Source: Streptomyces acidiscabies (lineage in GTDB: Bacteria > Actinomycetota > Actinomycetes > Streptomycetales > Streptomycetaceae). Taken from it: DNA of 64,000 nucleotides. The stretch covers positions 3,534,001 through 3,598,000 of the forward strand of contig NZ_JAGJBY010000002.1 in NCBI RefSeq assembly GCF_020010905.1. Reading direction: 5' to 3'. This document shows, piece by piece, positions 1 to 7,445 of this stretch (position 1 is the stretch's first letter; every line of letters begins with the position of its first letter). The notes beneath the pieces are model-generated. The model searched no databases. It was given only the letters and a program-made list of their open reading frames with translations, and was not told where the DNA came from. A program made the position numbers and the translations under genes.

Positions 1-1
1 C

Positions 2-1231
2 GGGGTGGCAGCGGAGGGCTGGGCTTCTGGAGCGGGGCCGGGTGGGGAGACGGTAGCGAGCCGGGTTTCCGGGGAGGTGCCCGGGGCGGAGGGGCGTACG
101 CGGGGTGGTGCGGGAGGGCTGTCGGGGGAGGCGCCTTCCGGGGGAGTGCTGGGTGGGGGGCAGCTGAAGGCGGAGGGCCGGGTTTCCGGGCTGGTGCGTG
201 GGGAGGAGGGGCGCGTGCGGGGCGGCGGGGAAAGGCCGTTGGGGGAGGGGGCTTCCGGGGAAGCGCCGGGTGGGAGTGAGTTGACGGCGGAGAGCCGGGC
301 TTCCGGAGAGGGGCTGGGCGAGGAGGCGGTGGAGGGGGCTTCCGGGGAAGCGCCGGGCCGGAGTGAGTCGACGGCGGAGAGTCGGGCTTCCGGAGCGGGG
401 CCGGGTGACGAGGCGCTGGTGGTGGATCGTGCCGTGGTCGGAGCGGGCGTGTCGCGCAGGGGGCCCGTCGTCGGCGGTCGTGCTCCCAATGGGCTCCTCA
501 TCCCGCCCCCGTTCTCCTTCGAAGCCGTTCTGAAATCACCCCGGTTCGCGCTTCAGCGTGAGCTGCTCCAGCTTCCCGGGGCGCGGTCGCAGGACTACGC
601 CGGGCAGATCGACGACCTTCTCGCGCTCCTCGCGGGGACGTACCGTTCGGCGGACGGGGAGGAGGCACATGTCGTGCCCGGCGAGGGGGCCGACATCGAG
701 GTGTGGATCCTCGGCAGCAGCGGCGGGGAGAGTGCCGAGGTCGCCGGGGCGCGGGGACTGAGGTTCGCCGCGAACTACCACGTCAGCCCGGCGTCCGTGC
801 TGGACGCGGTGGACGCGTACCGGGAGCACTTCGAACCGTCGGCGGCCCTGGACCGGCCGTACGTCAGCGTCTCGGCGGACGTCGTCGTCGCCGAGGACGA
901 GGCGCGGGCCCGCGAACTCGCCACCGGCTACCCCCTGTGGGTGCGCAGCATCCGCACCGCCGAGGGCGCCATCCCCTTCCCGACCCCCGAGGAGGCCCGC
1001 GCCCACACCTGGACCGACGAGGACAGGGCCCTCGTCCAGGACCGGGTCGACACCCAGTTCGTCGGCACCGCGGCCCAGGTCGCCGACCGCCTCGAACAAC
1101 TCCAGGAGGCCACGGAGGCGGACGAACTCCTCGTCACGACGATCACCCACGACCACACCGACCGCGTCCACTCCTACCGCCTGCTCGCACAGGAGTGGGC
1201 CCGCAGAGGCCACTCGGCCGAGTCGAGCTGA
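2..1231 (+). CDS. Luciferase-like flavin-dependent oxidoreductase, 3' part, with Gly-rich repeat insert
   Basis: The reading frame is open at the left edge, so the N-terminus lies outside the window. From about residue 160 to the end (position ~487 on) the protein reads as the C-terminal half of an LLM-class (MsnO8-like) flavin monooxygenase: a WILGSSG strand, an LRFAANYHVSP segment, and the closing AAQVADRLEQLQ helix with VTTITHDHTDR. Before it sits about 150 residues of Gly/Ala/Ser/Glu-rich sequence, including two near-identical 29-residue units. Family members normally pass straight from the flavin-binding barrel into the part seen here, so the low-complexity stretch looks like an expansion inside the enzyme. 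The substrate cannot be told. The gene precedes a same-strand permease across a 405-bp gap. Confidence 0.8.
   Translation, partial: GVAAEGWASGAGPGGETVASRVSGEVPGAEGRTRGGAGGLSGEAPSGGVLGGGQLKAEGRVSGLVRGEEGRVRGGGERPLGEGASGEAPGGSELTAESRASGEGLGEEAVEGASGEAPGRSESTAESRASGAGPGDEALVVDRAVVGAGVSRRGPVVGGRAPNGLLIPPPFSFEAVLKSPRFALQRELLQLPGARSQDYAGQIDDLLALLAGTYRSADGEEAHVVPGEGADIEVWILGSSGGESAEVAGARGLRFAANYHVSPASVLDAVDAYREHFEPSAALDRPYVSVSADVVVAEDEARARELATGYPLWVRSIRTAEGAIPFPTPEEARAHTWTDEDRALVQDRVDTQFVGTAAQVADRLEQLQEATEADELLVTTITHDHTDRVHSYRLLAQEWARRGHSAESS
247..420 (+). repeat. Two tandem 87-bp (29-aa) repeats in the oxidoreductase gene
   Basis: Two units, 247-333 and 334-420, share most bases, including the core GGGGGCTTCCGGGGAAGCGC. 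They encode in-frame 29-residue units containing ASGEAPG and TAESRASG. Shorter degenerate copies of the same themes (RVSGEVPG, WASGAGPG) lie upstream to the left edge, so the array is larger than the two clean units. The period is a multiple of three, which keeps the protein in frame. Confidence 0.75.
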
Positions 1232-1636
1232 CACGCGGGCGCCCCCACGGCCCGCCGTCGCCCGGATGGCGCGGATTTCCGACCTGGTCCCCCTCCGGCG
1301 CGCACCCGCACAGGAGCCGACTCGGCCGAATGACCGAGGCGACGACGGGGCCGGGCCTGTTTCCAGGAGGCGCCTCCCGGCGGTGAGAAGAGGGTGATCC
1401 CCGTGGCAACCCCCGTTTCCCGGGCGGTTCTCACCGGGCGTCATCCCGGGAGCTGACGCGACGGCATACCTGAGGCTGACAGAACGGCCGCTCGCGTCAC
1501 CCTCAGGTGGTCGGCTTTTCGGCCGATACGCGGGACCCGCCCGAACCGGATCATGGAGAGGACCCCACCGGTACGGATTCCTCGCCGGCGGGCCCCCGAA
1601 GCCGCCGCCCTCTCACCTCACCGGGACCACCCCACC
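1232..1636. other. 405-bp intergenic region before the permease
   Basis: No convincing gene is visible. It holds a 12-bp perfect palindrome GGAGGCGCCTCC at 1366-1377 and an inverted repeat ACCTGAGG (1468-1475) / CCTCAGGT (1501-1508) that could be an operator or a weak transcript end. Promoter elements for the downstream permease were not clear. Confidence 0.4.
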
Positions 1637-4150
1637 ATGCTCCGCACAGCCCTCCGCAACGTCCTCGCGCACAAGGCCAGACTGCTGATGACCGTGCTCG
1701 CCGTCATGCTCGGCGTCGCGTTCGTCTCCGGCACCCTGGTCTTCACCGACACCTTCGAGAACGCCTACCGCGCACAGGCGGCCAGGAGCTACGCCCACGT
1801 GGACGTCGAGATCGAGGCGTACGCCGACGAGTCCGGCGGGTTCCCCGGCATCAGCCGGAAGACGTTGGAGGAGATCGCCCGACTCGACGGGGTCGCCGAA
1901 GCCGCCGGGCGCGTCGACGGGCTCGCCTCCGTCGCCGCCAGGGACGGCGGACTCATCGGCGCCGGCATGCTCAACGAGGGAGCCAACTTCGCGCCGGGGA
2001 AGGACGGCAAGGACGGGCTCTACACGTTCACCGACGGCAGCGGACCCACCGAGGCCGGCCAGATCGCACTCGACAAGGACACCGCCGACAAGGGCGGGTA
2101 CGACGTCGGCGACACCGTACCCGTAGCCCTCACGGGTCAGGCGAAGCCGTACAAGCTCTCCGGTATTTTCACCACCGAAGCCACCTCGGTGGCCGAGGGC
2201 GGCAGCCTGGTGCTGTTCGACACGCCCGTCGCCCAGCGGCTGTTCCTGCGGCCGGGCATCTATCAGTCCGTCACCGTCACCGCAGCCCCGAGCACGTCGA
2301 GCACCGAACTCGCCGCCGCCGTCAGCAAGTTGCTCCCGGACCACGCGCAGGCCAGGACAGGTCGTCAACTCGCCGCCGAGGAGGCCGACAGGGCGGGGGG
2401 AGACGCGACGACACTCAGCACCCTGCTGCTCGCCTTCGCGGGCGTCGCGGTCTTCGTCAGCGTCTTCCTGATCGCCAACACCTTCACCATGCTGGCCGCC
2501 CAGCGCAGCAGGGAACTCGCGCTGCTGCGCGCGGTCGGCGCCTTCCGAGGGCAGGTCACCCGGTCCGTGCTGATCGAGGCGACGGTGATCGGCGCGGTCG
2601 CCTCGGCCGCCGGGCTCGCGCTCGGCACCGCCATGGCCGCCGCAGCGCGTGCCACGGTCGATCTCGGCGGGGGAAAGATCCCGGACGGGCCGCTGACCGT
2701 GACATCGACGACCGTCCTGGTCGCGGCTGGCGTCGGCGTCCTGGTCACGATGGTGGCCGCCTGGCTGCCGGCCCGCCGCGCCGCGAAGATCCCGCCGGTC
2801 GCGGCGATCGGCAGCGCCCACCTGCCGGCCACCACCAAGTCCCTGGTCGTGCGGAACTCCCTCGGCGGCATCGTCGCCCTGCTCGGCGCGGCGGCCGTCG
2901 TCGCGGGCGCCGGGGCCGGCGGCTCCACGGGCACGAAGCTCGCCGGGCTCGGCGCCTTCCTCGCCGTGACCGGTGTCATCGTGCTGATCCCGTCGCTGTC
3001 CCGGCCCGTGATCGCGGTCGTACGGCCGCTGCTGCGGCGTGCCTTCGGGGTCTCCGGCAAGCTCGCCGGCCAGAACGCCGTACGCAGCCCGCGTCGCACC
3101 GGCGCCACCGCCTCCGCGCTGGCCATCGGGCTCACCCTGGTCAGCGCGCTGACCGTGTACGGCGCCACCCTCGGCCGGTCCGCGGACAGGATCACCACCG
3201 ACATCGTCAAGGCCGACTACCGGGTCACGGACGACGGCATGGGCCTGGACGCCTCGACGGTCGCCGCCCTGCGCGGGGCCGGGGGCGTCAGGGCGGTGTC
3301 GCAGGAGCAGGCCGGGGCGATGACGGTCGACGGCAGCCCGCAGCAGGTCTCCGGCGTCGGCGCGGCGGACTTCCCGGAGGTCGTCCACCTCCCGGTGGTC
3401 TCCGGCTCACTGGACACGCTCACCCGGGGGCAGATCGCCGTCGCCGACGACGTCGCACGGTCCAACGGCTGGAAGGTGGGGGACCGCCTGCCCGTGGAGT
3501 ACGACGACTCCGAGACCGGCGAGCTGACCGTCGGGGCCGTCTTCGAGAGCAACAGCGTCGTCTCACCGGTCGTCGTCTCCGCGGACGTGCTCAAGCCGCA
3601 CGAGGACGGGAACAGGGTCCTGTGGATCTACGTCAGGACGGACGGCAGCACGAGCGCGGAAGCACTCGGCCGAGCCGTCGCCGGGCAGCCGGGCATCAGG
3701 GTCGGCGGCCGGGAGGACATCCGCGACCACTTCAACGGGGGCGTCGACACCGCGCTGAACGTCACGTACGGGCTGCTCGCGCTCTCCCTCGTCATCGCCG
3801 TGCTGGGAGTGGTGAACACCCTCGCGATGTCGGTCTTCGAACGGCGCCGGGAGGTCGGCATGCTGCGCGCCGTCGGGCTCGACCGGCGGGGCGTGACGCT
3901 GATGATCCGGCTGGAGGCCGTGGTCGTCTCCGTCTTCGGCGCGGCCGTCGGGATCGGGCTCGGAGCCTTCCTGGGCTGGGCCGTCTGCGAGATCTCGAAG
4001 GCGGACATCCCCGGGTACGCGCTGGTGCTGCCGTGGGGCAGGTTCGCGCTCTTCCTCCTGCTGGCGGCGCTGGTCGGCATGCTGGCCGCCCTGTGGCCCG
4101 CCCGCAGCGCGGCCCGGCTGAACATGCTCACCGCCATCACGACCGAGTAG
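1637..4150 (+). CDS. FtsX/MacB-type ABC transporter permease
   Basis: An 837-aa membrane protein of the MacB/FtsX permease family, which moves lipids, peptides or drugs when paired with a cytosolic ATPase. The N-terminal LRNVLAHKARLLMT segment and first membrane helix are typical. A large extracytoplasmic domain follows, then a three-helix FtsX unit, a second TM and periplasmic unit, and a second FtsX unit ending in LWPARSAARL. The ERRREVGMLRAVG and RSRELALLRAVG segments are the two coupling motifs. The start at ATG 1637 is chosen because the family begins with this LRTALRN helix; an in-frame upstream extension to 1553 has no family support. No ATPase gene adjoins it, which is unusual because the two normally form an operon. 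Confidence 0.9.
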   Translation: MLRTALRNVLAHKARLLMTVLAVMLGVAFVSGTLVFTDTFENAYRAQAARSYAHVDVEIEAYADESGGFPGISRKTLEEIARLDGVAEAAGRVDGLASVAARDGGLIGAGMLNEGANFAPGKDGKDGLYTFTDGSGPTEAGQIALDKDTADKGGYDVGDTVPVALTGQAKPYKLSGIFTTEATSVAEGGSLVLFDTPVAQRLFLRPGIYQSVTVTAAPSTSSTELAAAVSKLLPDHAQARTGRQLAAEEADRAGGDATTLSTLLLAFAGVAVFVSVFLIANTFTMLAAQRSRELALLRAVGAFRGQVTRSVLIEATVIGAVASAAGLALGTAMAAAARATVDLGGGKIPDGPLTVTSTTVLVAAGVGVLVTMVAAWLPARRAAKIPPVAAIGSAHLPATTKSLVVRNSLGGIVALLGAAAVVAGAGAGGSTGTKLAGLGAFLAVTGVIVLIPSLSRPVIAVVRPLLRRAFGVSGKLAGQNAVRSPRRTGATASALAIGLTLVSALTVYGATLGRSADRITTDIVKADYRVTDDGMGLDASTVAALRGAGGVRAVSQEQAGAMTVDGSPQQVSGVGAADFPEVVHLPVVSGSLDTLTRGQIAVADDVARSNGWKVGDRLPVEYDDSETGELTVGAVFESNSVVSPVVVSADVLKPHEDGNRVLWIYVRTDGSTSAEALGRAVAGQPGIRVGGREDIRDHFNGGVDTALNVTYGLLALSLVIAVLGVVNTLAMSVFERRREVGMLRAVGLDRRGVTLMIRLEAVVVSVFGAAVGIGLGAFLGWAVCEISKADIPGYALVLPWGRFALFLLLAALVGMLAALWPARSAARLNMLTAITTE

Positions 4151-4254
4151 ACGGAACGGAACGCTGTACGGCCGAGGGGACGTCACCCCGGTCGTAACCG
4201 TCGGCGTCGGCAGGGAGGCTTCCACCCCAGCGGAGACGCGCCGCCCGCCGGTGT

Positions 4255-4296
4255 GGCCGGGCCGTCCGCCCTCCCCCGAGAGCGGACGGCCCGGCC
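4255..4296. terminator. Strong bidirectional hairpin terminator
   Basis: A perfect 15-bp stem, left arm 4255-4269 and right arm 4282-4296, encloses a 12-nt loop and is followed by TTT. It lies between convergent genes, 105 bp after the permease stop and 35 bp after the metallopeptidase stop, so it can serve both. Confidence 0.85.
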
Positions 4297-4330
4297 TTTC
4301 CCCCGGCGCCGGACCATGGTTCACGAGCGG

Positions 4331-5395
4331 TCACCAGCACATGACCGCGCTCCTCCCCGCCCCCCAGGCCGAGTACAGGCGCATACGGACGAAGTACCGC
4401 CGCCCCTTCACGAGCCGCACCCGCAGCGACGCGTTCCCCTGCGTCCCCCCGTCGTCGTCCCCCGCGAGGAAACGCGGCTCCCCCTCGCGCTCCTCGAAGA
4501 GGACGACGACGGTGTCGCAGTCGCCGAACGCGGCGAGCCGGTAGTCGCGGGTCTCGGACGGCTCCAGCGCGAAGTCCGCCTGCTCACCCGGCCCCAGGGC
4601 CAGCGGCGCCGACCGGAACGGCACGAGCGCGGCGGGCCGGGGCGTGAGCGGCGGCGGGTACCAGCGCTGCACGAACTCCTTGTCCAGCGTGGACAGCGCG
4701 CCCGGCGGATGCACGCCCTGCCGGAACTGCTCGGGCTCCAGGATCAGCCCCGCCGGGAAGGGGTACTCCATCACCGACTGCGGGTCCCACACCATGCCGT
4801 TGACCTCCGTCGCGTCCAGCTTGCGCAGGATGTTGACGTACGTCCGCTCCCGGCTCCAGTGGTTCGGCGGGCCCGCGAGGTCCGCGTACACCGCCTCCTC
4901 GTCCCAGTGGATGCCGGCGTACGGGCTCTGGTGCTCGTGCTGCATGCCCAGCGCGTGGCCGATCTGGTGCAGGGCCGTCGCCCGCTCGCCCGGGGCCGTG
5001 AGGTCCCAGCCGAAGTTCATCGTCCGCTCGTGCACCCCCACGAGCAGCGCCTCGCGGCCGACGGCCGACCAGGAGCCGTCGCTCTCCTCGAACCCGATGC
5101 GGACCTCGGCCTCGCACCGGTCGGCGACCTCCGCGAACGTCAGGCCGATGCCGAGGTCCTGCCACTCCCGGAAGCAGTCCCGCACCACGTCGCGCTGCGC
5201 CTCGCCGCCCGCCCACGAGACCCGCCGGCTCCCCCCGGTGCCGGCGTTCTCGGAGTCGAAGAAGCAGTAGTGCAGGACCGTGCCGTTCACCCACATCCGT
5301 CGCCCGCTCATGAGCGCGCCGAGCCGCTCGGCGGCCAGTCCCGGGGTGAACCCGGGCTCCGGCGGCCGGACGAGCGAGCAGTAGCGGGTGGTCAT
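4331..5395 (-). CDS. Astacin-like (M12A) metallopeptidase homologue with Glu-to-Gln at the catalytic site
   Basis: A 354-aa protein related to bacterial astacin-like metalloproteases. The zinc-binding region reads HQIGHALGMQHEHQSP, matching HExxHxxGxxHE except that the catalytic Glu is Gln (codon CAG). The three His ligands are kept, and a Met-turn SVMEYP follows, so zinc binding should survive while peptide hydrolysis may not. A C-terminal beta-rich segment (ETRDYRLAAFGDCDTVV to the end) resembles pre-peptidase C-terminal domains. No signal peptide is evident. It is divergent from the LuxR-type gene and ends at a strong terminator. The possibilities are a binding protein, a slow enzyme or a decaying protease. 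Confidence 0.8.
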   Translation of the reverse strand: MTTRYCSLVRPPEPGFTPGLAAERLGALMSGRRMWVNGTVLHYCFFDSENAGTGGSRRVSWAGGEAQRDVVRDCFREWQDLGIGLTFAEVADRCEAEVRIGFEESDGSWSAVGREALLVGVHERTMNFGWDLTAPGERATALHQIGHALGMQHEHQSPYAGIHWDEEAVYADLAGPPNHWSRERTYVNILRKLDATEVNGMVWDPQSVMEYPFPAGLILEPEQFRQGVHPPGALSTLDKEFVQRWYPPPLTPRPAALVPFRSAPLALGPGEQADFALEPSETRDYRLAAFGDCDTVVVLFEEREGEPRFLAGDDDGGTQGNASLRVRLVKGRRYFVRMRLYSAWGAGRSAVMCW

Positions 5396-5488
5396 GGGTC
5401 CAGCGTGCCCGGTCCAAGGTCACCGCGCCTGAGTCGGGAGCTACTCAAGTCGCCTGTATCAGACCTGAGTACCCCCGCTCATGATGAC

Positions 5489-7372
5489 GTGACGACTCTC
5501 GGACCCGACCCCAAGTCCCTCGACCAGCCGTGGCCGTTCACCGGCCGTGAGGAGGAACTCGCCCTGATCCGCCAGGCCCTGACCGCCGCCCGCCCCGGCA
5601 TGATCCTCACCGGCCCGGCCGGCCACGGCCGCACCCGCCTCGCGGCGGAGGCGGTGAAGGACCTCGAACCCGGGGGCGCGCGCGGCGGATCGAGGGGGGC
5701 GCGCGGAAGAGCTGCGCGCGGAGCGTTCCCGGGAACGCGGGGCGCCGGCGCGCGCGGGGCGCGGGGACGGGCAGCGGCGGCCACCGGGCCACACGGGCGG
5801 GGCGTCACCGCGCAGGTCGCCGACGGTGCGGCCGAGGGCCCCGCAGGCGCCCGCCCGCGCGTGCACACCCCCGGCGCCAAGCCCCACCCCTACGCGCGCG
5901 TCTCCGGCACCCCCGAGATCCGGCACCTTCCCTTTGCCGCCTTCGCCCACCTCCTCCCCGAGGACGTCACCCTCCACCGCGCGGTGGAACTCCTCGCGCC
6001 CGTGCGCCTGTTGCTCGTCGACGACGCGCACCTCCTGGACGACGCCTCCGCCGCCCTCGTCCACCAGCTCGCCGTGCAGGGCCGCACCCGCCTCCTGGTC
6101 GTCACGACGGAAGGCGCCCCCGCCCCCACCCCGATCACCCGCCTGTGGGCCGACGGACTCCTCCCGAGGCTCGTCCTCGGCCCCCTCCCGTACGACGCGA
6201 CGGTCCAGCTCCTGTCGTCCGGCGCGGGCGCCCCTCTCGACGCGCTCACCGTCGACCGCCTCGACCGCCTGACCCGGGGCGACCTCGGGCTCCTGCGGGA
6301 CCTGGTGGACGCCGTACGCGAACAGGGCCTGCTGGAGCCGTCCGGGGACGACGCGTACGCCTGGCGGGGCCCCGTCCCCCTCACCCCGGCCGTCCGCGAA
6401 CGGGCGTCCGGCGTCCTCGCGCGCACGGACGCCGACCGCGAGACCCTCGACCGGCTGGCGTTCGCGGAACCCCTCCCCGTGCGGGCCGAGAAGCTCGACC
6501 TGGGCGTCCTGGAGTGCCTGGAGGCCGACGGCCTCATCGAGGTCGGCGACGACACGGCCGTACACCTCGCGGACCCCCTGCACGGCCCCGTCCTGCGCGC
6601 CGCCGCGGGCCGGCTGCGGACGCTCCGGCTGACCGGCGAGCGGGAGCCGTACGGCGTGGCGCTCGCCGAGGAGTCCGCCGAACTGGTCCGCCGGATCGGC
6701 GCGGCGGACGTCCGCGACACACGCGCGCCCGTGGGGGAGTGGCTCGTCGCCGAGGGCGAACCGGTGCCGCCGGTCCACGCGTGCGTGCGCGCACGGTTCG
6801 CGCGACTGCGCGGCGAACTGCGGCAGGCCGCCTCCTGGGCGCGCGAGGGGCTGCGCCACAGCCCCGCCGACGCCGACTGCCGTACGGAGCTGGCGCGGGC
6901 CGAGGAGGGCGGCGTACGGCTCGACGAGATGGCGGCGGACGACGGGGTGTTCGCCCACTACGCGCGGGCGCTCGCGCAGGGCGACGCGACCGCGCTGGAC
7001 GAGGTGGCGGGGGAACTGGAGGAGCGGGGCTTCCTCCTGTACGCCGCCGAAGCCCGCACCCGAGCCGCCCACGCCCACCGCGACCCCCGCGCGGCCCGAG
7101 CCGCCCGCACACGCGCCGTCGCGCTGGCCCGCCGCTGCCAGCCCTCCGGCACCCCTGGCACCCCCGCACTCTCGGGCCTCGCCCTCGACGACCTCACCGC
7201 CCGCCAACGCCAGATCGTCACCCTCGCGGCAGCAGGCCTGAGCAACCGCCAGATCGCGGATCGACTGACCCTGTCGATCCGAACGGTCGGCAACCACCTG
7301 TACAGCGCGTACACGCGACTGGGGGCGAGCGACAGGGGCGCGCTGCCGTGGGTGGTGGGGCAACCGGCGTGA
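5489..7372 (+). CDS. LuxR-family regulator with AAA/STAND-type ATPase domain (LAL-like)
   Basis: A 627-aa regulator. The P-loop GPAGHGRT (about residues 42-49) has Arg where the usual Lys sits; the Walker B-like LLLVDDAHLLDD is near 174; the C-terminal HTH runs from LTARQRQIV near 569 through TVGNHLYSAYTRLGASDR. Between P-loop and Walker B, residues ~60-130 form a Gly/Arg/Ala-rich low-complexity insert absent from ordinary LAL regulators. The GTG at 5489 is the best start, opening the VTTLGPDPK segment. Upstream in-frame sequence overlaps the divergent metallopeptidase and reads as shadow. The likely role is a large ligand- or nucleotide-responsive activator. Its target is unknown, with the divergent metallopeptidase the nearest candidate. 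Confidence 0.82.
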   Translation: MTTLGPDPKSLDQPWPFTGREEELALIRQALTAARPGMILTGPAGHGRTRLAAEAVKDLEPGGARGGSRGARGRAARGAFPGTRGAGARGARGRAAAATGPHGRGVTAQVADGAAEGPAGARPRVHTPGAKPHPYARVSGTPEIRHLPFAAFAHLLPEDVTLHRAVELLAPVRLLLVDDAHLLDDASAALVHQLAVQGRTRLLVVTTEGAPAPTPITRLWADGLLPRLVLGPLPYDATVQLLSSGAGAPLDALTVDRLDRLTRGDLGLLRDLVDAVREQGLLEPSGDDAYAWRGPVPLTPAVRERASGVLARTDADRETLDRLAFAEPLPVRAEKLDLGVLECLEADGLIEVGDDTAVHLADPLHGPVLRAAAGRLRTLRLTGEREPYGVALAEESAELVRRIGAADVRDTRAPVGEWLVAEGEPVPPVHACVRARFARLRGELRQAASWAREGLRHSPADADCRTELARAEEGGVRLDEMAADDGVFAHYARALAQGDATALDEVAGELEERGFLLYAAEARTRAAHAHRDPRAARAARTRAVALARRCQPSGTPGTPALSGLALDDLTARQRQIVTLAAAGLSNRQIADRLTLSIRTVGNHLYSAYTRLGASDRGALPWVVGQPA

Positions 7373-7445
7373 GGGGTGGGGGAGTCAGTAGGGACGCGGC
7401 GAGACACGTGCGCGGGCGACGGGACTGTCAGAAATTTTCACTGCC

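Noticed and set aside
1507..4197. An 896-codon plus-strand frame overlapping the permease
   Set aside because: Arg/Gly-rich shadow of the permease frame. The other reading has membrane helices and FtsX motifs.
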